From Planctomycetota bacterium (GTDB lineage Bacteria > Planctomycetota > Phycisphaerae > Sedimentisphaerales > Anaerobacaceae), in the NCBI GenBank assembly GCA_019456145.1, contig VRUL01000050.1, positions 1 through 32,529 of the forward strand: DNA of 32,529 bases. Reading direction: 5' to 3'. The notes below the pieces were generated by a model, which saw only the letters and a list, made by a program, of their open reading frames with translations, was not told the origin of the DNA and ran no database searches. A program made the translations under genes and the position numbers. Numbering within the stretch: position 1 is the first letter of the stretch; each line of letters opens with the position of its first letter. Positions 8,214 through 15,328 of the stretch are shown here, piece after piece.

Positions 8214-8488
8214 ACCATTTTGCAAAATTAATCGTCAGTGAATACTCAATAATCAATAGAAAATCGTCAAAAATCAATCAAAAAGGTGTATTAATGGTTA
8301 TAAATCTCTTATTTAGCCGGCTTTTGAATAAGGCCATTTTGATGGCCTTGTGGACGAAGGCAGGTCTCTGCGGCAAAAGCTCGCTTTTAGAGCAGAGTTT
8401 GTCGAGAACACCAAGCCGGCCAAAAACCTCTGTGATCTCTGTGGCCAAAAATCTGTTTAATCGGCGCAATCCTATGAACTGGAGCCTG

Positions 8489-8514
8489 TCCGCCGTAGCT
8501 TTAGCGAAGGCGGA
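8489..8514. repeat. Hairpin repeat TCCGCC...GGCGGA
   Basis: A 6-bp stem, TCCGCC/GGCGGA, encloses the 14-base loop GTAGCTTTAGCGAA. A similar stem with a different loop lies at 8914-8931 (CCGCCA/TGGCGG). Confidence 0.6.
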
Positions 8515-8543
8515 TGCCTTTTTGTGGCTAAAAAATCCGCCTG

Positions 8544-8566
8544 CCCCTGCAATTCTTAGGCAGGGG
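8544..8566. repeat. Hairpin CCCCTGC-N9-GCAGGGG
   Basis: A perfect 7-bp stem with loop AATTCTTAG. It has the same stem core and loop length as the two 25-bp repeat copies, so it is a diverged member of that family. Confidence 0.6.
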
Positions 8567-8727
8567 TCAAATCAGCGCAATCCGCGATTAATGAACTATT
8601 TACGTGCCTATAAGGCACCCTTTTCCCCTCCTTACTCCTTACTTCTTACTCCTTACTCCTTATTTTTACGTGCCTTCGGCATCTTTACAACTGTAGAGAA
8701 TCCTCTACAAATCCGCCCTGTTATTAT

Positions 8728-8906
8728 GCAAAACGAACCCAATTTCCGAAAAAGTCAAATGAACGTAAATAAAGTATTAACAAAGGATTATGAAAAAATG
8801 GACACTTGGTGGAGTGGGAAAAACGAACCCAAAACGAACCCAATCAAAGCCAATTAAAGCCAATAAAATGCCAAAACAAACCCAATACGAACCCAAACAA
8901 ACCCAA
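8728..8906 (+). repeat. CGAACCCAA / CAAACCCAA repeat element ('QNEPNFRKSQ' element)
   Basis: CGAACCCAA occurs at 8734-8742, 8824-8832, 8835-8843 and 8888-8896. CAAACCCAA occurs at 8877-8885 and 8898-8906. AAAGCCAAT occurs twice between them. A plus-strand frame reads QNEPNFRKSQMNV then KNEPKTNP. From memory, very similar strings are scattered through predicted 'proteins' of planctomycete genomes, so this looks like a dispersed element rather than a gene. Confidence 0.6.
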
Positions 8907-8913
8907 TTCTTGT

Positions 8914-8931
8914 CCGCCATCAGTGTGGCGG
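8914..8931. repeat. Hairpin CCGCCA-TCAGTG-TGGCGG
   Basis: A perfect 6-bp stem with a 6-base loop directly after the CGAACCCAA element. No T-tract follows. Confidence 0.5.
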
Positions 8932-9029
8932 GTCAAAGGCAAAAAAATGCTGCTCTCCACTTTATGCTGTGGGATATGTAAGGAAAAAATGATATTCTGT
9001 AACCTTATTAATATGAAATATCAGGTTGA

Positions 9030-9048
9030 TTAGCCACTTCGTGGCTAA
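9030..9048 (+). promoter_or_regulatory. Strong hairpin just upstream of the nadC start
   Basis: A perfect 8-bp stem, TTAGCCAC/GTGGCTAA, with loop TTC ends 12 bases before the nadC ATG. The AAGG that could serve as ribosome-binding site overlaps its 3' arm. Folding could therefore reduce nadC translation. It may also be only another dispersed repeat. Confidence 0.45.
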
Positions 9049-9060
9049 GGAAAAAGTGAA

Positions 9061-9933
9061 ATGAAAAAACTAAACATCGCAAAAGTACAGCAATTAATCC
9101 AAATGGCGATTGAAGAAGACCTCGGGCAAGGCGATATGACCAGCGAGCTTCTCTTTAACGACGATACAACCGCCAAGTCCAATATTATCTCGCGAGAGGA
9201 AATAGTAGTATGTGGAATGGACCTCGCTAAAGAAATCCTCAAACAATACGATAAAAGACTCAAGTTAAAGGTTAACGTCAATGACAGTGGATCAGCTCAC
9301 GTCGGATGCAAACTCGCTACAATCGACGGCCCCTTGCGCTCCACGTTAAGTGCCGAACGGGTTTTGCTCAACTTCATGCAGAGACTCAGCGGAATAGCTA
9401 CGACAACACGCAAATATGTCCGTGCCATCCAGGGGACAAAAGCGAGGATTTACGATACCAGAAAGACAATGCCCGGCTGGCGACTCCTGGAAAAATACGC
9501 CGTTCGATGTGGCGGCGGATACAATCATCGCCTGGGATTATACGACGGCATCTTGATTAAAGATAACCATCTGGCACAACTCGGCAGAAACTTCTACCCA
9601 AAACTGAAAAAAATAATCCAGCAAGCTAAGAAGGTAAAAGGCGCAAAGTTTGTCGCTGTCGAAGTCGACCATGTCGATGATCAGCTAAACTACGTCTTAA
9701 AAATTCCGGGCATTGATATTGTGCTTCTCGACAATATGGGTCAGTGGCAGTTAAAACATGCCGTGGACATGCGAAACGAAATGCTCGGCAAAAACAAAAA
9801 ACCGCTCCTCGAGGCCTCAGGCAACATAACGTTGAGCAACGTTTCAGCTATCGCCCAGTGCGGCATCGATAGAATAGCTATCGGTGCAATAACTCATTCG
9901 GCAAGGGCCGTTGACATCGGACTCGACAGGTAA
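9061..9933 (+). CDS. nadC: Quinolinate phosphoribosyltransferase (decarboxylating)
   Basis: Converts quinolinate and PRPP to nicotinate mononucleotide with loss of CO2, in de novo NAD synthesis in the cytoplasm. The 290-residue product has family length and all main signatures: EEDLGQGDMTSELLF near the N-terminus, the PRPP/quinolinate-binding D132-TRK135 stretch, the run EKYAVRCGGGYNHRLGLYDG, IKDNHL, VEVDHVD, LLDNM and the final LEASGNITLSN...GIDRIAIGAITHS. The ATG at 9061 is preceded by AAGG and a hairpin. birA begins 3 bases after the stop, so the two are co-transcribed. No nadA or nadB is in view. Confidence 0.96.
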   Translation: MKKLNIAKVQQLIQMAIEEDLGQGDMTSELLFNDDTTAKSNIISREEIVVCGMDLAKEILKQYDKRLKLKVNVNDSGSAHVGCKLATIDGPLRSTLSAERVLLNFMQRLSGIATTTRKYVRAIQGTKARIYDTRKTMPGWRLLEKYAVRCGGGYNHRLGLYDGILIKDNHLAQLGRNFYPKLKKIIQQAKKVKGAKFVAVEVDHVDDQLNYVLKIPGIDIVLLDNMGQWQLKHAVDMRNEMLGKNKKPLLEASGNITLSNVSAIAQCGIDRIAIGAITHSARAVDIGLDR

Positions 9934-9936
9934 TCT

Positions 9937-10731
9937 ATGGCTTGCCCACAAACAGACTTACTGGGCCCAGACAAAATACAGGAAAATCTGAAAACCAGGC
10001 GCATAGGCAGAAAAATCTTAGTCTATGACAGCACATCAAGCACAAACGATATTGCTGCCGAATACGCAAAAAATAAAAATAATGACGGCCTCGTAATCTT
10101 TACCGAAGAGCAAACTGCCGGCCGGGGTAGAGCTGGCGCCAAATGGTACAGCGGCCGAGCGGATAGTGTTATATGTTCAATCGTTTTAACTGATTGCAAA
10201 CTAAATCCAGAGTTGCTCTCGCTAACCTGTGCCGTGGCAGTCGCCGATGGGCTGGGCAAAGTAGGTGGCGCCGAAGCAAAAATCAAATGGCCAAACGATA
10301 TAATGCTAAACGGCAAAAAGGTGGCCGGTATCCTGCTCGAATCAAAACTAAATAACGACGGCGGTGCTTATATCCTCGGTATTGGAATTAACTGTCACCA
10401 AAAACAAGATTCCTTCCCTGTCGAATTACAGCCAATCGCAACAAGCATCGACATTGAAAGTCACTCAATTGCCGACCGCGTCTCATTGGCAAAAAGATTA
10501 CTTACCTCGGTAGACCACTGGCTTGAAGTCGCCGAATATAACAGCGAAAAAATTACAAACCAGTGGCGTAAACTAAGCATCCAGCTAAACCACAGAGTGA
10601 AGCTTATCTATAACAGCCGGGAATTCGTAGGTAATTGCATTGGAATAGATCCCGAAAAGGGCCTAATCCTGCAACTCGATACCGGCGGCGTAAGAATGTT
10701 CGACGCCGCTCATACTTCTATAGAAAAATAA
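9937..10731 (+). CDS. birA: Biotin-[acetyl-CoA-carboxylase] ligase, monofunctional type
   Basis: Activates biotin with ATP and attaches it to the lysine of biotin carboxyl carrier domains. Seen: STSSTNDIAAEYA, the biotinyl-AMP loop GRGRAG (62-67), KWPNDIML, catalytic K128 in GKKVAGILLE, GIGINCH, and a small C-terminal beta domain. The 264-residue length and the immediate start of the catalytic domain mean it lacks the N-terminal DNA-binding wHTH of E. coli BirA, so it cannot be a direct repressor of biotin genes. It starts 3 bases after nadC and is probably translated by re-initiation, since the only purine-rich stretch upstream lies inside the nadC end. Confidence 0.93.
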   Translation: MACPQTDLLGPDKIQENLKTRRIGRKILVYDSTSSTNDIAAEYAKNKNNDGLVIFTEEQTAGRGRAGAKWYSGRADSVICSIVLTDCKLNPELLSLTCAVAVADGLGKVGGAEAKIKWPNDIMLNGKKVAGILLESKLNNDGGAYILGIGINCHQKQDSFPVELQPIATSIDIESHSIADRVSLAKRLLTSVDHWLEVAEYNSEKITNQWRKLSIQLNHRVKLIYNSREFVGNCIGIDPEKGLILQLDTGGVRMFDAAHTSIEK

Positions 10732-10742
10732 CTGTTATTTTT
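10724..10742. terminator. A/T palindrome between convergent genes
   Basis: AAAAATAAC and GTTATTTTT form a perfect palindrome around T10733, overlapping the birA stop and reaching the stop of the opposing gene. Its position suits a bidirectional transcript end, but an A/T-only stem is weak. Confidence 0.3.
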
Positions 10743-11857
10743 TACCAAGGCTTTCGCCAAATGCCTTGAAACCGGTCTTTTTCATCTAAAACAATTTCAA
10801 GTTTTGAAGCGTATGCAAGACAGTCCTTTTTCCCAACATAAATCTTTTTAACAATCCAGATCTTTTCCTGCTTTTCTGCGCTGTAATGCCAATCTGCATC
10901 CTGATAAAAACTCTGGTACAGCCGCTTATCAAGAATCTTGAAATTGGCAGTATTAAATTTCAGATCAAAAACCGTTTTGGAAGCTGCTGATAATTCTTCA
11001 AATAACCTGGTTGCCGAAATTGCTGCATCACTATCAGATACTAATATATTTTGTTCTTTCAAAAACGACACGTGCCCAGGTTTGCTAATGTCGGTTATCT
11101 CGCCCTCCATCGAAACTGCGAAAAGGGATGGTCTTAAGAACTTTCTGGTCTCGATTGCATAAATCCGGTGTTTCGAAAGCTTCTCGGATATTAGTTCGCT
11201 TCTAATCTCTACGCAGTCTATCCGCGGCTCTGAATCTTCCTTGCGAATTTTCTCAATATACGGCTCCACAAAGGCACGCCACTTTTCCTCTGCCTGTCTC
11301 CATTTATCAATCTCATTTACTACCTTTAGTAAATTAGCATCTGCTTTGATGCTTTCCGAAATGGTTACATCAATGCCAGCAGGAACATCAAGTTCGTCTA
11401 ATTTTATATTCCCGCTGCCCAGGAAAACCGTAATTGAAGGGTATAGCTCTTTGGCCTTCATCCCTTTCTCGTGTATTAAGACGCTTCGATGGATGCCACC
11501 TATGATGCTCAACTTCCAGTCACAAGGAATCTCCTTGCGCTCGAACGATGTTCCTATTCCAACCTCGCTCCGGATGATCAGACACCGTTGCGGTGCACTA
11601 ATCGAAGCAAACTTCCTTAACACCTCATTAAAAGTCTTAGTATTACTCTCGAAACAAAAGATCTCACCGCCATTAACCCATACCGAGTACACCCGTCCGG
11701 TAGACTTCGCTACCGCCGCAACTCCATCATACCATTCACAACTTATCTCTACCGGCCTGTCGCCAAACCCCTCCATACCTAATCCCGATGTGCTATTAAC
11801 AGATAAACCACAGCTAAACAGCACAAACAATAATAGTATTATCTTTCGGTTAGTCAT
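10742..11857 (-). CDS. Unknown exported protein, 371 residues
   Basis: I do not recognise this family. The N-terminus is a clear signal peptide (KIILLLFVLFSCGLSVNS). The Cys in the h-region is not followed by a typical lipobox, so a soluble periplasmic protein is more likely than a lipoprotein. The mature part mixes beta segments with a charged helix around KWRQAEEKWRAFVEPYIEKI, and the last third carries several Trp residues. The ATG at 11857 follows a very good GGGAGGAT site, and an extended -10 promoter lies 34 bases upstream. It is convergent with nadC-birA and divergent from the fucosidase gene, so it forms a unit of its own. Confidence 0.8.
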   Translation of the reverse strand: MTNRKIILLLFVLFSCGLSVNSTSGLGMEGFGDRPVEISCEWYDGVAAVAKSTGRVYSVWVNGGEIFCFESNTKTFNEVLRKFASISAPQRCLIIRSEVGIGTSFERKEIPCDWKLSIIGGIHRSVLIHEKGMKAKELYPSITVFLGSGNIKLDELDVPAGIDVTISESIKADANLLKVVNEIDKWRQAEEKWRAFVEPYIEKIRKEDSEPRIDCVEIRSELISEKLSKHRIYAIETRKFLRPSLFAVSMEGEITDISKPGHVSFLKEQNILVSDSDAAISATRLFEELSAASKTVFDLKFNTANFKILDKRLYQSFYQDADWHYSAEKQEKIWIVKKIYVGKKDCLAYASKLEIVLDEKDRFQGIWRKPW

Positions 11858-11890
11858 TTTTATCCTCCCAGCTAAACCGTTTTATTCCTG

Positions 11891-11899
11891 ATTATAGCA
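11891..11899 (-). promoter_or_regulatory. Extended -10 promoter TGCTATAAT
   Basis: On the minus strand a perfect TATAAT preceded by TG and one base is found at 11899-11891. No good -35 lies at 16-18 bases, which fits the extended -10 class. Transcription would start near 11885, about 28 bases before the ATG at 11857. Confidence 0.65.
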
Positions 11900-12065
11900 C
11901 CTCCTTCGCCACCATGTTTGCAAAATCCGATTTTCTAATAAGCTTTAGGTTCCATTCTACTCGATTTTTCTAAAACCCGAACATTAGATTTCGTTTTTTC
12001 GCATTTTTCTGCTATATTATTGTTTTCTATCAACGCGTATTTTCAAAATCGAAAGGGTGAATATT

Positions 12066-13775
12066 ATGTTAGATCACAAATGGAGCATAAGGTCATTCGT
12101 GATTTACCTGGGTATAGTCCTGTGTTTGCTTACGGCCTCTTTTACGAAGCAGGTCGAGGCCGGTAGCTTGGAAACGTCCAAAGATTATCTACAGGCCGGG
12201 GAGCAGGACATGCAGGCCTGGCGCGAAATGAAATTCGGCCTGTTTATACACTGGGGGCCGGTCAGCCTCAAAGGAACAGAAATCGGCTGGTCCCGCGGTG
12301 GTGAGCGGCGAGGACGCAGCGGTAAAGGAGAGATTCCTTTCGAAGAATACGACAACCTTTACAAGAAATTTAATCCCGTCAAGTTCAACGCAGACGAGTG
12401 GGTGCAGGTCGCCAAAGACGCCGGTATGAAGTACCTTGTCTTCACCTCAAAACATCACGATGGCTTCTCGATGTTCGACAGCAAGCACACTGACTACAAG
12501 ATAACAAACTCACCGTTCAAACGCGATGTTGTCAAAGAATTGGCCGACGCCTGCCACAAGGCCGGCGTGAAGCTCGGCTACTACTACTCCCCTGTCGATT
12601 GGTATCACCCTGACTACCGCACGGAAAACCACCGCCGGTACATCAAATTTATGCATAACCAGATACGCCAGTTATGTACTAAATATGGCAGACTTGACAT
12701 TATGTGGTTCGATGGTCTGGGCGGCTCGGCAAAGGACTGGGACTCGGAAAATCTCTTCAGGATGATCCGAAAGCTTCAGCCTCACATCATCATCAACAAC
12801 CGCGCAGGCCTGGCTGCCGACCACGACACACCTGAACAGAGAATCGGCAAATTCCAACACGACCGCGCGTGGGAGACCTGCATGACAATTTGTCGGCAGT
12901 GGGCATGGAAACCAAATGACCAGATGAAATCTCTCAAGCAGTGCATCCAGACACTCGTATCGGCAGTCGGCGGTGACGGTAATTTGCTGTTCAACGTCGG
13001 TCCAATGCCTGATGGACGAATCGAGCCGCGACAGGTCGATAGATTGCGGGAAATGGGTATATGGCTGAGCAAATACGGCCGGAGCATCTATGGCACTCGC
13101 GGCGGACCGTTCAAAACAGGCTCCTGGGGCGCCAGTACGAACAAGGACAAAACCATTTACATTCATGTTTTTAATTGGGATGGCGACACTCTGTCGCTGC
13201 CGCCAATACCCAAAAAGATCATCGCCAGCTCGGTGCTGACCGGCGGTAATGCAACGGTCAAACAGACTAAAGAAGCCATCGAGATTTCCGTTCCAAAGGC
13301 CTATCACCAGGAGATTGATACTATCATTGTACTCAAGCTCGATGGCCCCGCGAATGAAATCACCCCACGTGCTCTTTCCTCTGGTTCACTGGCAACAGCA
13401 AAAAAGGCCAGGGCCTCCAACGTATACCAGAACATGCGTCAGTATAGTGCCGACAAGGCCGTAGACGATGACCCTGCTACTCGCTGGGCCACCGACACGG
13501 GTACCGGGCAAGCCTGGCTCGAAGTCGACCTGGGCAAATCAATGACGTTCGACCGCGCGGTTATCAGTGAGGAATTCGACCGCGTAAAGCAATTCGAGCT
13601 TCAATACAAGGAGGGCGGACAATGGCGGACATTCAACGAGGGAACGAAAATCGGCAGGAAGCTGAATCTGAAATTCTCGCCCGTAACCGCTCGCCACGTT
13701 CGGCTGAACATCCTGAAGGCCTCTGACGGCCCGACAATCCGGGAGTTTCAACTTTTCGCACCGAAGAGCAGATAG
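12066..13775 (+). CDS. Secreted GH29 alpha-L-fucosidase with C-terminal F5/8-type C (discoidin-like) domain
   Basis: Hydrolyses alpha-linked L-fucose from glycans outside the cytoplasm. A signal peptide (FVIYLGIVLCLLTASF) precedes the catalytic barrel: KFGLFIHWGPVSLKG, YLVFTSKHHDGFSMFDS, LGYYYSPVDWYHP, and MWFDG, whose D216 is the expected nucleophile. A small beta domain follows. Residues from about 455 (NVYQNMRQYSADKAVDDDP..RWAT to REFQLFAP) form an F5/8-type C domain of the kind that binds sugars. I start at ATG 12066 because GAAAGG lies 9 bases before it; the GTG at 12057 touches that site directly and is unlikely. The acid/base residue cannot be fixed by eye. No sulfatase or transporter neighbours it, so it is not in an obvious polysaccharide-utilisation cluster. 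Confidence 0.93.
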   Translation: MLDHKWSIRSFVIYLGIVLCLLTASFTKQVEAGSLETSKDYLQAGEQDMQAWREMKFGLFIHWGPVSLKGTEIGWSRGGERRGRSGKGEIPFEEYDNLYKKFNPVKFNADEWVQVAKDAGMKYLVFTSKHHDGFSMFDSKHTDYKITNSPFKRDVVKELADACHKAGVKLGYYYSPVDWYHPDYRTENHRRYIKFMHNQIRQLCTKYGRLDIMWFDGLGGSAKDWDSENLFRMIRKLQPHIIINNRAGLAADHDTPEQRIGKFQHDRAWETCMTICRQWAWKPNDQMKSLKQCIQTLVSAVGGDGNLLFNVGPMPDGRIEPRQVDRLREMGIWLSKYGRSIYGTRGGPFKTGSWGASTNKDKTIYIHVFNWDGDTLSLPPIPKKIIASSVLTGGNATVKQTKEAIEISVPKAYHQEIDTIIVLKLDGPANEITPRALSSGSLATAKKARASNVYQNMRQYSADKAVDDDPATRWATDTGTGQAWLEVDLGKSMTFDRAVISEEFDRVKQFELQYKEGGQWRTFNEGTKIGRKLNLKFSPVTARHVRLNILKASDGPTIREFQLFAPKSR

Positions 13776-13841
13776 ATCAGTTTGCACAAGGTTTAGGCCA
13801 ACTTAAATGTATAGGATTTTGTATTTTTGACGCTGATTTCG

Positions 13842-13908
13842 CAGATTGCGCTGAAAGATGAAAAATGATTAAACATCTGCGTTAATCAGCGTAATCTGCG
13901 ACTAATAA
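13842..13908. repeat. Dispersed 'CGCAGATT / AATCTGCG' repeat upstream of lpdA
   Basis: TTTCGCAGATTGCGC and, further on, ATCTGCGTTAATCAGCG with TAATCTGCG carry the same phrases in both orientations as the copies near 258-304 and 8569-8592. The opposed copies can pair to form a loose stem-loop in the lpdA leader. Confidence 0.4.
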
Positions 13909-13928
13909 ATTTTAAAGGAGCTTAAATT

Positions 13929-15314
13929 ATGTCAGAAAGTTTTGATGTCGTAGTAATCGGCAGTGGTCCCGGGGGCTATGCCGCCGCTATCAGATGTGCG
14001 CAAAGAGGTGCTTCGGTAGCGGTTGTTGAAAAAAATCTTATTGGCGGAACGTGCTTGAATTGCGGATGTATCCCATCGAAGTCACTGCTTGCGTCCGCCC
14101 ACGCCCTGCTCTCGATAAAGCACGCAGCGCTGATGGGCGTTGATGTCGCCTCAGCTACCGCCAACTGGCCCAAAATGCAGGGCAGAAAAAACGCCATAGT
14201 AACAGGTTTTCGAAATGGCCTGACAGGATTGATACAGAGCCATAAGGTAAAAATACTTCCGGGCCGGGCTGTTATCACCGCTCCGGGCACAATCAAAATC
14301 GAAGCAAAAGACTCACCATACCAGATTCAGGCAAACAAGATAATCCTCGCTACCGGCTCGCAGCCAGTTGAACTTTCAACCCTGCCGTTTGACGGCCGGA
14401 CTGTTATCAGTAGTAAAGAAGCTCTCGACCTTGAGAATATACCCGAATCGATAGTAATCGTGGGCGGCGGGGTAATCGGCTGCGAAATGGCCTGCGTTTA
14501 TGCCGCGGTAGGAGCAAAAGTAACCATCGTAGAAACACTTTCGCGCCTAATACCGATGGAGGACGAGTGGGTTAGCCGACTAATTGAACGCGAATTCAAG
14601 AAACTCGGCATCGACTCATTGACCAGCCAGAAGGTTATATCGGTCGATACAAGTGGAGAGTTGGCAAAAGTAGCTCTTGAAAGCGGCCAAACAATCGAGG
14701 CTGAAAAGGTGCTCGTTTCGGTTGGCCGAAGACCGGTTGTTGACAAGGAAACCATTGAAGCTGTGAATCTGGAAATGTCTGACTCTGCTATTTCAGTCAA
14801 CGAAAAACTGGAAACCAACGTCCCCGGCGTTTACGCTATCGGTGATGCTGTGGGCACAACCTTTTTGGCCCACGGCGCCTTTGCTGAAGCCGAAATCGCA
14901 GCGGTCAATGCCACCGGGGGCGATGAAAAAATAGCTGACTACTCGCTCATACCACGGGCGGTCTATACATTCCCGGAAATAGCATCCGTCGGTAAAACCG
15001 AGCAGGCCTGCAAAGACGAAGGACTTGATATTTCAGTCGGCAAGTCGTTCTTCAAAGCCAACGGCCGAAGCGTCGCGCACAACGAAACCATCGGCCAGAT
15101 TAGTGTCGTAAGGGACAAATCCACAGACAAAATCATCGGAGTTACAATGGTTGGTTCTGTCGTAACTGAACTGATTGGCGCCGCCAGGTTGCTTTTAGGA
15201 AGCACCGAGAAAATCACCGAGGTCAGCTTCCCGCATCCTTCGGTCTCGGAGGTGCTCAAGGAAGCCGCCGAAGACGCTTTCAACCTGAGCCTGCACAATC
15301 CACCAAAAGCATAA
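13929..15314 (+). CDS. lpdA: Dihydrolipoyl dehydrogenase (E3)
   Basis: FAD enzyme that re-oxidises dihydrolipoamide on 2-oxoacid dehydrogenase or glycine-cleavage complexes and reduces NAD+. Seen: N-terminal FAD site GSGPGGYAAA (11-20), the redox pair C42/C47 in GGTCLNCGCIPSKS, the NAD fold GGGVIGCEMACVYA, the second FAD motif AIGDAVG, and catalytic H436 with E441 in HPSVSE. The usual family text is CLNVGCIP; here an extra Cys45 lies between the redox cysteines. The ATG at 13929 follows AAAGGAG at 8 bases. The LipB-LipA gene begins 14 bases after the stop, so E3 and lipoyl assembly are co-expressed. Whether it serves PDH, OGDH or the glycine system cannot be told here. Confidence 0.95.
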   Translation: MSESFDVVVIGSGPGGYAAAIRCAQRGASVAVVEKNLIGGTCLNCGCIPSKSLLASAHALLSIKHAALMGVDVASATANWPKMQGRKNAIVTGFRNGLTGLIQSHKVKILPGRAVITAPGTIKIEAKDSPYQIQANKIILATGSQPVELSTLPFDGRTVISSKEALDLENIPESIVIVGGGVIGCEMACVYAAVGAKVTIVETLSRLIPMEDEWVSRLIEREFKKLGIDSLTSQKVISVDTSGELAKVALESGQTIEAEKVLVSVGRRPVVDKETIEAVNLEMSDSAISVNEKLETNVPGVYAIGDAVGTTFLAHGAFAEAEIAAVNATGGDEKIADYSLIPRAVYTFPEIASVGKTEQACKDEGLDISVGKSFFKANGRSVAHNETIGQISVVRDKSTDKIIGVTMVGSVVTELIGAARLLLGSTEKITEVSFPHPSVSEVLKEAAEDAFNLSLHNPPKA

Positions 15315-15328
15315 TAAGAGAAATCACA

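Larger units (their letters stand above)
7879..9060. other. 1.2-kb gap made mostly of repeats
   Basis: No credible gene. The open frame at 8294-8857 runs through several unrelated repeat families and is rejected. Contents in order: a promoter with palindrome (8030-8078), the right copy of the 25-bp repeat (8189-8213), 'CTCTGTGG' phrases (8118-8150 and 8428-8446), hairpins at 8489-8514 and 8544-8566, AATCxGCG-type repeats (8459-8470, 8569-8592), a CTTACTCCTTA tract (8630-8665), the CGAACCCAA element (8728-8906), and hairpins at 8914-8931 and 9030-9048. Confidence 0.7.

Noticed and set aside
8294..8857. A 187-codon plus-strand open frame
   Set aside because: It runs through at least five unrelated repeat families (hairpins, CTCTGTGG phrases, CTTACTCC tract, CGAACCCAA element), so it is a chance reading of repeats.
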